A DNA stretch of 17,678 nucleotides from the NCBI GenBank assembly GCA_045640565.1, contig JAZUFG010000008.1:1-17678 (forward strand), in the 5' to 3' direction. Origin of the DNA: RGIG3159 sp045640565. Lineage in GTDB: Bacteria > Bacillota > Clostridia > Oscillospirales > Oscillospiraceae. The position numbers and the translations under genes were made by a program. Below, one piece after another: positions 7,527 to 13,528 of the stretch. How positions within the stretch are numbered: position 1 is the first letter of the stretch; every line of letters starts with the position of its first letter. The notes beneath the pieces were generated by a model that saw only the letters and a list, made by a program, of their open reading frames with translations, was not told the DNA's origin and did no database searches.

Positions 7527-8428
7527 TTCTTACCTGCCGCTTCACGGAGAGCATCCAGAGAATCATACTTGTAGGAGTAGAGCGTCAAAGGCGCGATCAG
7601 CGTATCCGCAATGGTTTCAATCTCATAGCCGACAGCATCCACTTCCTTGGCAAGATATGCCTTGTGCTGGAAGGAGTTCAGGTCGATATCACCATTATTC
7701 AGTGCCTCATTGGGAAGATTGTAAGCATCAAAGACAATCAGATCCAGATAGATGCCGGCATTGTTCTGATCCAGAACATACTGCGTAGCGATCCACTGAT
7801 CGTTGGAAGCACCGCAGACACCAACCTTGACAACAGTTTTGCCCTCGGGGCTGCTCTTATAATTGTCAATCAGGGAAAGGAGTTCTTCGTCGCTCATATC
7901 GGTATTCTGATAATCAAATGCGGGCAGATATGCCTCGGCATACTTGGCAACAAAGTACTGCGCAACCAGATCTGTCTGGAAGGCATCACAGACGGTCTTA
8001 TAGACGGGGTTATCCTTCTCCGCACTGCGGGCAACGATAATATTCACAAAGGGGTTGTCTCCGCCCTCGCCCTGGGACTCAATAAACAGTCCGTCCTTAG
8101 AAGGGCAGAGGCCGATGGGAGCAGCATAGGTACCGTTGATGGTAGCAGCACCGAAATCATCCAGCGTAGAGGGCAGGGTGTTTGCCGTAGTAGGAACGAT
8201 TTCAATATTATAGATATACTCGGTTACATCCTTCAGCTCCGGAGTCCAGCCCGCAGCAGGGTCAACCTTGATCAGGCCGGCACTCTCCAAAAGCTTAATG
8301 GCACGGCCGCCGTTTGTGGCGTCATCGGGAATTCCGATTTTCATGGGTTCGGAACTCTTTTTTCCACAGGCACAAAGGGTGCAAACAGATGCAAGGACGA
8401 GAACAAGAGCGATAATTTTCTTTATCAT
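7523..8428 (-). CDS. metQ: MetQ/NlpA-family methionine-binding lipoprotein, circularly permuted
   Basis: The substrate-binding protein of the importer has 301 aa. The signal peptide MIKKIIALVLVLASVC ends in the lipobox LCAC, with the lipidated Cys at residue 21. What follows is out of normal order. Residues 29-174 (from MKIGIPDDATNGGR to AYLPAFDYQ) correspond to the C-terminal half of ordinary MetQ. Residues about 175-197 are a hydrophilic linker. Residues 198-301 (VVKVGVCGASNDQW, FDAYNLPNEAL, DLNSFQHKAYL, YDSLDALREAAGKK) correspond to the N-terminal half. All usual motifs are present once, so this is a permutation and not a truncation or duplication. AAGGAG lies eight bases before the ATG. 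It overlaps metI and the amidohydrolase by four bases each. It should still fold and bind methionine or a derivative, which is inference. Confidence 0.93.
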   Translation of the reverse strand: MIKKIIALVLVLASVCTLCACGKKSSEPMKIGIPDDATNGGRAIKLLESAGLIKVDPAAGWTPELKDVTEYIYNIEIVPTTANTLPSTLDDFGAATINGTYAAPIGLCPSKDGLFIESQGEGGDNPFVNIIVARSAEKDNPVYKTVCDAFQTDLVAQYFVAKYAEAYLPAFDYQNTDMSDEELLSLIDNYKSSPEGKTVVKVGVCGASNDQWIATQYVLDQNNAGIYLDLIVFDAYNLPNEALNNGDIDLNSFQHKAYLAKEVDAVGYEIETIADTLIAPLTLYSYKYDSLDALREAAGKK

Positions 8429-9153
8429 AATGCTTTCTCCTTTTTATTTTCTTTTTTCCGAGAAAACAGCTTGCGATTTGTTGTTTTCTTGGAAAATATA
8501 TTTCCTGCGCTCTGCAGCAGAGAAATAACAATGAGAAGGGCAACAACACAGACATCCACAATATCGTTGTGGTGAAGATTCTGCCCGTAGTTAATGGCGA
8601 AACTGCCGATACCCCCCGCGCCAACGGCGCCGGCCATGGTGGTCAGTCCGATCAGGCTGATGGCCGTCACGGTAATCACCCGTATGAGATCCGGCACAGC
8701 CTCATGGAGATAAACCCGGAAGATAATGCCGACTTTACTGGAGCCCATAGCGGTAGCCGCCTCGATTTTTCCTTTTGAAACCCCTGCCAGTGCTACTTCA
8801 ACCTGACGGGTAAAAAACGGAACTGCGCCAAAAATAAGCGGGACAATTGCCCCCCGCACACCAATGGCCGTCCCCACGATGATACGCGTCAAAGGGATGA
8901 GGAAAATCAAGAGAATCAAAAAAGGAATAGAACGGAAAACATTCGTTAATTTATCTACGATCTGATAAACAACTGCATTCTCCCACAGTCCTCCCTTTTT
9001 CGTCACAGTGAGGATCACGCCGAAGGCAAAACCGAAGAGAAGGACAAAAATTCCGGAAATCAGAAACATCTGTACCGTAGCTGAGCAGCTTTCCGTAAAT
9101 TTGTCCCAATAGGCTACCACATTCGGCATAATGCCGTTAATCCATTCGGCCAT
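8425..9153 (-). CDS. metI: Methionine ABC transporter permease MetI
   Basis: The product is 242 aa with five to six membrane helices, forming the homodimeric channel of the importer. The EAA loop that contacts the ATPase is clear (EAATAMGSSKVGIIFRVYLHEA), as is the family block LTTMAGAVGAGGIGSFAINYG. It is about 25 aa longer than common MetI because of a lysine-rich C-terminal tail (KKTTNRKLFSRKKENKKEK). The ATG at 9151-9153 has a perfect GGAGGTGAT site in front and lies inside the end of metN (17-base overlap). The stop overlaps the metQ start by four bases. Strict co-translation of the importer parts follows from this. Confidence 0.94.
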   Translation of the reverse strand: MAEWINGIMPNVVAYWDKFTESCSATVQMFLISGIFVLLFGFAFGVILTVTKKGGLWENAVVYQIVDKLTNVFRSIPFLILLIFLIPLTRIIVGTAIGVRGAIVPLIFGAVPFFTRQVEVALAGVSKGKIEAATAMGSSKVGIIFRVYLHEAVPDLIRVITVTAISLIGLTTMAGAVGAGGIGSFAINYGQNLHHNDIVDVCVVALLIVISLLQSAGNIFSKKTTNRKLFSRKKENKKEKAL

Positions 9154-10228
9154 CCACTATCACCTCCACCGTAACTTTTTTCTGCCGGAGATATTCTATC
9201 GCGGCTTCCACATTCTCCCGTTCCCCGCTGATAATCTCAATCATACTGCCCAGGGGGATGCTTTTCAGCACTTCCAGATCCGCCAGGAGAATACTGATAT
9301 TCACGCCGAATTTCCGGGAGACCTCAGAGATCAAGGCCTCTCCCACGCAATCCCGGTCATAGGTACATTTCACCAGAATGCCATCCTTCCCGGGAGTGAC
9401 AAGCGCCTTATTTGCCTCAAATATCTCTCCCACATTTCCGATATGGGAACTGCTATAAACGAATTTTTTCGTGATTTCCTGCTGGGGATGGGCAAAAACC
9501 TCATAGACATCGCCCTCCTCCACGACACGTCCCCCTTCCATGACTGCCATTCTTCCGCAGAGGGACTTGACAACTTCCATCTCATGGGTGATGAGGACGA
9601 TCGTGAGCCCAAGCTTTTGATTGAGATCCCGGAGAAGATTCAAAATGGATTTGGTGGCATCCGGGTCCAAAGCACTTGTGGCTTCATCGCTCAGGAGGAT
9701 CTTCGGCCTGTTTGCCAAAGCTCTTGCAATAGCCACTCGCTGCTTCTGTCCGCCGGAGAGCTCCGAGGGATAAGAATTCTCCTTATCCTCCAGGGCAACC
9801 AGCTTCAGAAGCTCGCGAACCCTGGCCGTGATCCCTTCCATTTTGTAACCGCGATATTTGAGCGGGTAGGCCACATTATCAAAAACCGTGGAGCGGTCCA
9901 AAAGGTTGAAGTGCTGGAAAATCATGCCAATATCGGAGCGCAGAACACGCAGATCTTTTTCCGTAGCGCGGCGACTTTGGCCGTCCTTTTCCCCTGAGAA
10001 AAAGAGTTTCCCTGCTTCTGCGGAGAATGTGCCGACTCCGCTCACTGTGATACTGCCGGAATCCGGTCTTTCCAGAAAGTTCAGGCAGCGCACAAGAGTG
10101 GACTTGCCGGCACCGGAATAGCCGACGATGCCGTAAATCTCTCCTTCTGCAACGCTCAGGGAGACATCCTGAACCGCATGCAGGGTGTTATGCAGGTAGC
10201 TTTTACTTACATGGTCAATGCTGATCAT
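9137..10228 (-). CDS. metN: Methionine ABC transporter ATPase MetN with NIL domain
   Basis: The product is 363 aa. Walker A GYSGAGKST is at residues 36-44, the Q-loop Gln at 105, the signature LSGGQKQR at 157-164, Walker B ILLSDE at 177-182 and the switch His at 215. The C-terminal NIL domain (about 285-360, GILVKCTYDRDCVGEAL onward) is the part that binds methionine and shuts the transporter down in E. coli, so trans-inhibition by internal methionine is likely here. Between the Walker A helix and the Q-loop there is an extra segment of about 20-25 residues (about 66-90, SAEAGKLFFSGEKDG) compared with familiar MetN. AGGAGAGGG lies five bases before the ATG. It is the first structural gene after the Met-rich leader. 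Confidence 0.95.
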   Translation of the reverse strand: MISIDHVSKSYLHNTLHAVQDVSLSVAEGEIYGIVGYSGAGKSTLVRCLNFLERPDSGSITVSGVGTFSAEAGKLFFSGEKDGQSRRATEKDLRVLRSDIGMIFQHFNLLDRSTVFDNVAYPLKYRGYKMEGITARVRELLKLVALEDKENSYPSELSGGQKQRVAIARALANRPKILLSDEATSALDPDATKSILNLLRDLNQKLGLTIVLITHEMEVVKSLCGRMAVMEGGRVVEEGDVYEVFAHPQQEITKKFVYSSSHIGNVGEIFEANKALVTPGKDGILVKCTYDRDCVGEALISEVSRKFGVNISILLADLEVLKSIPLGSMIEIISGERENVEAAIEYLRQKKVTVEVIVDGRMD

Positions 10229-10251
10229 AGGTTCCCTCTCCTAATTCCAAC

Positions 10252-10280
10252 AAAAAGGCCGGAGGCTCACAGCTTCCGGT
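10252..10280 (-). terminator. Attenuator terminator in the metNIQ leader
   Basis: On the minus strand CCGGAAGCT (10279-10271) pairs with AGCCTCCGG (10267-10259) around a GTG loop, with one internal A-C mismatch, followed by CC and five T (10256-10252). It lies 22 bases past the leader ORF stop and about 24 bases before the metN ATG. It therefore sits inside the transcript, ahead of the genes it would silence, which is the position of an attenuator. A competing helix can form between leader GGCTTCT (10331-10325) and GGAAGCT (10277-10271), five Watson-Crick plus two G-U pairs. That helix would break the terminator. Confidence 0.75.
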
Positions 10281-10303
10281 CTTCAATCAACTTCAATATG
10301 ATT

Positions 10304-10402
10304 TCAGCCTTTGGCAGCAAGCAGAGAAGCCCGGGCGCGCACCATCGTGCGCATGCTCATGCACATGCCCATGCCCATCATTGTTTCTCTGCGAAGCATC
10401 AT
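10304..10402 (-). CDS. Met-rich leader peptide of the metNIQ operon (32 aa)
   Basis: The ORF is 33 codons including the stop, with nine Met codons; residues 8-20 read MMGMGMCMSMRTM. GAGGAAGG lies eight bases before the ATG. The ORF begins about 27 bases after the predicted transcription start of a consensus promoter and ends 24 bases before a terminator hairpin. The Met run is followed by an Arg/Ala/Leu-rich tail ending AAKG. A perfect GCGCAC/GTGCGC hairpin (10352-10337) lies inside the Met region. The inferred role is classic ribosome-mediated attenuation: stalling at Met codons when charged Met-tRNA is scarce leaves the tail sequence free to form an antiterminator, and expression of the importer follows. 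The opposite-strand frame (a His-Ala repeat) is taken as its shadow. The peptide itself probably has no function. Confidence 0.78.
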   Translation of the reverse strand: MMLRRETMMGMGMCMSMRTMVRARASLLAAKG

Positions 10403-10434
10403 GGCTAAAACCTTCCTCATCCAAGAGTGCATAG

Positions 10435-10463
10435 ATTATATGACATCCCTTGGGGAAAGTCAA
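10435..10463 (-). promoter_or_regulatory. Promoter of the metNIQ operon and its leader
   Basis: On the minus strand, TTGACT at 10463-10458 and a perfect TATAAT at 10440-10435 are separated by 17 bases. Transcription is expected to start near 10428, giving a leader of about 200 bases before metN. No SAM-I (S-box) consensus, T-box or S-box-like core is seen in that leader. Confidence 0.85.
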
Positions 10464-10474
10464 CAGAAAAAGGA

Positions 10475-10506
10475 CAAACGCGCAGCCGTTTTTCTCCCAG
10501 CTGCGG
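10475..10506 (-). terminator. Possible weak terminator after the PH-domain gene
   Basis: On the minus strand CGCAGC (10505-10500) can pair with GCTGCG (10486-10481) around a 13-base loop, followed by the T-rich CGTTTGTCCTTTTT. The stem is short and the T run is broken, so this is only a candidate end for the PH-domain transcript. It lies just upstream of the metNIQ promoter. Confidence 0.35.
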
Positions 10507-10562
10507 GAAAAAGTTCAAAAAATGTCCGCTTTCTTCAATTTTTCCGGGAAACTCAGGCCTAT

Positions 10563-10943
10563 TTACGGCAGAATTCTCCGCATGGCCCAATCAAACAGTT
10601 CCTTCTGGCCGGGCTGAACATTTTCAAAGAGAAAGCTGTTTTCCTCCGTTATGATCCTGGCTTTCGGGAAGAAGAGTTTCTTTTCATACTCGGCACTCTT
10701 CAGAAAGGCTGCCGGAATACTTTTGACCCCGCCTGCTGTCAAAAGCCCCGCCTGAATAATCAAAAGGCGGCGGTCCGTGACGGCAACAAGCTTACGGGCT
10801 CCTCCCTCTACTCCCGTAAAGATGCAGTTCAGGCTTTCGTCCTCCTCCAGAATCTCTGCAAGCGGTTTCAGCTCTTTCTTGTAGTAATACTGATAATAGA
10901 TGCCCAACTCCTGCAGGCGCAGATCCAAACTTTTTCTGTTCAT
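10563..10943 (-). CDS. Small bacterial PH-domain-like protein (YokE type)
   Basis: The product is 126 aa and soluble, with no signal peptide or membrane helix. After a helical N-terminus (SLDLRLQELGIYYQYYYKKEL), the segment ESLNCIFTGVEGGARKLVAVTDRRLLIIQAG has the pattern of the bacterial PH (YokE-like) fold, in which the TDRRLL(I/L) strand is typical. The C-terminal WAMRRIL helix also fits the fold. The biological role of these single-domain proteins is largely unknown. The ATG at 10943 has only a weak GGTGA site. It starts 29 bases after the terminator of the symporter, with no clear promoter of its own, so expression may depend on read-through. Family call is moderate; function is not assigned. 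Confidence 0.7.
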   Translation of the reverse strand: MNRKSLDLRLQELGIYYQYYYKKELKPLAEILEEDESLNCIFTGVEGGARKLVAVTDRRLLIIQAGLLTAGGVKSIPAAFLKSAEYEKKLFFPKARIITEENSFLFENVQPGQKELFDWAMRRILP

Positions 10944-10971
10944 ACCGTCACCAACCGCTTTCTTTATCTCT

Positions 10972-11005
10972 AAAAAAGGAACTCCTGCAAATGCAGGAGT
11001 TCCTT
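10972..11005 (-). terminator. Terminator after the dicarboxylate/amino-acid symporter
   Basis: On the minus strand AAGGAACTCCTGCA pairs perfectly with TGCAGGAGTTCCTT around a two-base TT loop (14-pair stem in the simplest drawing; the hairpin tip will open somewhat), followed by six T ending at 10972. It lies 13 bases past the symporter stop. Confidence 0.93.
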
Positions 11006-11017
11006 CTCTATCAAAGG

Positions 11018-12334
11018 TTATTTTTTGAGAATGGAATCTTCCTTCACAAATCCCAGCTTCTTGGCAATGCAGGCTGTGCAGGTCAGGTCGCCGGTAACAT
11101 TCAATGCCGTACGGCCCATATCCAGGATAGCGTCAATACCAAGAATCATGGCATAAGCACCGGCAAGGACCGTTCCCTCTTCAATAGGCATATTGATGCC
11201 CTGCATGACCATGGCCAGCATGATCGCACCGGCGCCGGGAACACCGGCGGTACCGATGGAGGCCAGCGTGGCAAGGAGAACGATCATAGCCATCTCACCG
11301 ATGGTCAGGGGTCTGCCATAGCAGGACATGACCAGGAAGAAGGCGCAGACGCCCTGATAGATTGCCGTGCCGTCCATATTGATGGTGGCGCCCAAGGGCA
11401 GGGAGAAGGCATAAACTTCTTTATCAACGCCCAGGTTCTCTGCAGCCTTCATGGATGTGGGCAGGGTACCGTTGGAGGAACGGGTAACAAAGGCGGTGAT
11501 GAAGGGTGTCCGGGCTTCCTTGAAGAAGGGCTTGATCTTGATCCGGTAAAGCTTGAGCAAACCGCCGTAGACCACGATGATATGGATAGCGTAGCCCAGG
11601 AAGCAGGCAACGGTAACGGTAACCAGCGCACCGGCCACCTGCGCGCCGTTCTTGGCAAAGACTTCGCAGATCAAAACCGCAACGCCGATGGGAGCATACT
11701 GCATGATGCCGGAAACGACCCAAAGCATGATTTCCGTGAAGCAGTCAAAAACCTTGAAGGTGGTATCGGCAATATCTTTGATTCTTTCGTCCTTGGAAAT
11801 CCGCATGAAGCTGATTGCCAGGCCGAGAAGGAGGTTGAAGAAAATGACCTGTAGAACGGTCTCGTTGACCAAAGCGGAGAGGATGCTGGTGGGAACGATA
11901 TTGTAAATTACCTCCCAGACATTAGTCTCTGCAGTCTTGCCGGCAGCGTCTGCAGCCAACTCGGTAACGGCAGCCAGTTCGGCATGAGGCTGGAAAATAT
12001 TTGCCATCAGAAGGCCAATCGCAACGCCGATAGCGGAGGTAATGAGATAGATAACAATGACACGGATACCGACTCTGCCTACATTGGCAGGCGAAACAGA
12101 GGAGGCGCCTACGACCAGAGAGGCAACAATCATGGGAATGATAATCATCTTCAAGAGTCTGGTGAAGATGGTGCCAAACATAGAAATCCATGGGGGGAGC
12201 GTTGTAATCCCGCAGGCAGCGAGAATAATACCGGCAACGGCGCCGACCACAAGACCAATCAGGATCTTATAGAGAACATTGAAGTTCAGATAAGCCTGAA
12301 AAAAGCCTTTCTTTTTGGGAGCTTCTTCGTTCAT
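11018..12334 (-). CDS. Glutamate/aspartate-type cation symporter (DAACS family)
   Basis: The product is 438 aa with eight transmembrane helices and two re-entrant loops, a secondary transporter driven by sodium or protons. HP1 carries TRSSNGTLPTSM (residues 284-295), TM7 carries NMDGTAIYQG (319-328), HP2 carries GVPGAGAIML (364-373) and TM8 carries DAILDMGRTALNVTGD (401-416). The TM8 Asp405 and Arg408 correspond to the pair that binds the amino group and side-chain carboxylate in archaeal GltPh, which supports an acidic amino acid as substrate. The NMDGT motif argues for sodium coupling. In HP1 the usual SSS is SSN. GGAGG stands nine bases before the ATG. It has its own promoter and terminator, so it is mostly monocistronic. 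Confidence 0.93.
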   Translation of the reverse strand: MNEEAPKKKGFFQAYLNFNVLYKILIGLVVGAVAGIILAACGITTLPPWISMFGTIFTRLLKMIIIPMIVASLVVGASSVSPANVGRVGIRVIVIYLITSAIGVAIGLLMANIFQPHAELAAVTELAADAAGKTAETNVWEVIYNIVPTSILSALVNETVLQVIFFNLLLGLAISFMRISKDERIKDIADTTFKVFDCFTEIMLWVVSGIMQYAPIGVAVLICEVFAKNGAQVAGALVTVTVACFLGYAIHIIVVYGGLLKLYRIKIKPFFKEARTPFITAFVTRSSNGTLPTSMKAAENLGVDKEVYAFSLPLGATINMDGTAIYQGVCAFFLVMSCYGRPLTIGEMAMIVLLATLASIGTAGVPGAGAIMLAMVMQGINMPIEEGTVLAGAYAMILGIDAILDMGRTALNVTGDLTCTACIAKKLGFVKEDSILKK

Positions 12335-12388
12335 AGGGGACCTCCAAATGAAAAATAATTCTTAACGGCGGATAACCCACCGATTTTT

Positions 12389-12417
12389 AGTATAAACTTG
12401 CTTTGATGCTTTTTCAA
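12389..12417 (-). promoter_or_regulatory. Promoter of the symporter gene
   Basis: On the minus strand, TTGAAA at 12417-12412 and TATACT at 12394-12389 are separated by 17 bases. The leader to the ATG is about 50 bases and holds only a five-pair hairpin (GGTGG/CCGCC), so no leader control is evident. Confidence 0.75.
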
Positions 12418-12520
12418 GATTTGTAATAGAAAATATGAATTATTTTCATAAATTCTATCATTTGCACAAAATTCCCTAAAAAAAGGAAAGAACCGCTTTG
12501 AAAACTTGTGCCAATTCAAC

Positions 12521-12551
12521 AAAGAAACGGAGGGCTTTTTCAGTCCTCCGT
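12521..12551 (-). terminator. Terminator after the HD-domain gene
   Basis: On the minus strand ACGGAGG (12551-12545) pairs with CCTCCGT (12533-12527) around an 11-base loop, followed by TTTCTTTG. It lies about 47 bases past the HD-domain stop. The seven-pair GC-rich stem and T-rich tail make a moderate terminator. Confidence 0.7.
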
Positions 12552-12597
12552 CTCACGGTATTTTTAACTGTAAAAGATTGATAAAAGGAATCCTGAA

Positions 12598-13458
12598 TCA
12601 GTCATCGCAGAATTCCAATTTTACCTTTTTTTGCGAAATGGAATAGGGAGTTCTCATCTCCACCACATCCACACATTCATCCAGGGTTTCCTGCAGTTTT
12701 TCAACGACGCTGATGATCTCTTTCCGAACATCCTCCTCATCTGTGCAGGCCCGGACCAGGAAACAGTCATCCAAAATCTCAAAGCCCTTCACAGCGGCAT
12801 GAGCACGGCGGTGAATGGTGTCAACCAATTCATACTCAATTGCCAGGTTGCGGTCCGCTGCGATATCCATCTCATCGGAAAGGCGGATCAATGCTGCCAA
12901 ATAGGGCAGACATACCTTTTTCCCGGATGGCATCTCAAGGCCGGAGGAGAATTCTTCATTATCATAGAGATTGGTCTTCCGGTGGCCTCTTGCCACCTGA
13001 GAAACCGCAAGAAGCTGCTGCGCGGAGGGAATTTCCAGCAGTTCCGAATAGCGGTGGATCATATAGGAGCTGAACTCCTGGTGGAAGGCCCGGATCAACT
13101 CTTTTCTGCCGGCATCCGGATGGGCTTCCCGGTAGGATTTGCTGACCACGATGGACTCCGTCTTCTCATAGAGCTCCTCGGAAATCCCCATGCCGATATC
13201 ATGAAGATAGCAGCCGGCCAAAAGGGCATAGAGTTCTTCATCGTTCATCTTCTGAACGTTTTCAGGACCGATCAGACGGTTGCAGAACTCAATGACATGA
13301 AGGGCATGATTGACCGTATGATCCGTAAAATCCGGAAAATAGTTCTTATATCTTTCCAGTAATCTTACCGCAACAAAACCGATATCCAGAAAGCGGCGAT
13401 GCAAATCCGGGTTCAATTCCTTCAGCCGTGTCTCGCAGAGATAATCATAGCCTTGCAT
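12598..13458 (-). CDS. Stand-alone HD-domain phosphohydrolase-like protein
   Basis: The product is 286 aa from MQGYDYLCETR at 13458. This start has GGAGG seven bases upstream; the open frame to 13521 lies over the promoter and is rejected. Candidate metal ligands follow the HD pattern: His47/His51 in DHTVNHALHVIEF, His86-Asp87 in CYLHDIGMG, further His at 126 and 159 (RGHRKTN) and Asp195 in LIRLSDEMDIAADR. No GYP, EAL, GGDEF or RelA synthetase part is present, so it is neither a typical c-di-GMP phosphodiesterase nor a full Rel protein. It resembles HD domains that often precede an HSP90-like ATPase domain, here without a partner domain. It is likely a cytoplasmic phosphohydrolase with an unknown nucleotide substrate. 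It is a single-gene unit. Confidence 0.8.
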   Translation of the reverse strand: MQGYDYLCETRLKELNPDLHRRFLDIGFVAVRLLERYKNYFPDFTDHTVNHALHVIEFCNRLIGPENVQKMNDEELYALLAGCYLHDIGMGISEELYEKTESIVVSKSYREAHPDAGRKELIRAFHQEFSSYMIHRYSELLEIPSAQQLLAVSQVARGHRKTNLYDNEEFSSGLEMPSGKKVCLPYLAALIRLSDEMDIAADRNLAIEYELVDTIHRRAHAAVKGFEILDDCFLVRACTDEEDVRKEIISVVEKLQETLDECVDVVEMRTPYSISQKKVKLEFCDD

Positions 13459-13491
13459 GAGCCTGCCTCCTTCTCTTATTTGTTGTGCCGT

Positions 13492-13520
13492 ATTATAGCA
13501 GTCTTTTCTGAATATTTCCA
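13492..13520 (-). promoter_or_regulatory. Promoter of the HD-domain gene (extended -10)
   Basis: On the minus strand a perfect TATAAT at 13497-13492 is preceded by TGC, forming an extended -10 (TGCTATAAT). A weak -35 TGGAAA sits at 13520-13515 with a 17-base spacer. The start of transcription falls about 28 bases before the ATG at 13458. Confidence 0.75.
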
Positions 13521-13528
13521 CACAAAAA

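Noticed and set aside
10178..10408. Plus-strand frame with a His-Ala repeat (HAHAHAHAHH)
   Set aside because: It is the complement of the Met-codon run of the minus-strand leader ORF and of the start of metN. It has no promoter or ribosome site on the plus strand.
10229..10434. SAM-I riboswitch or T-box in the metNIQ leader
   Set aside because: The conserved S-box core and the T-box sequence with its specifier stem were looked for by eye and not found. The leader is filled by the Met-rich ORF and the terminator.
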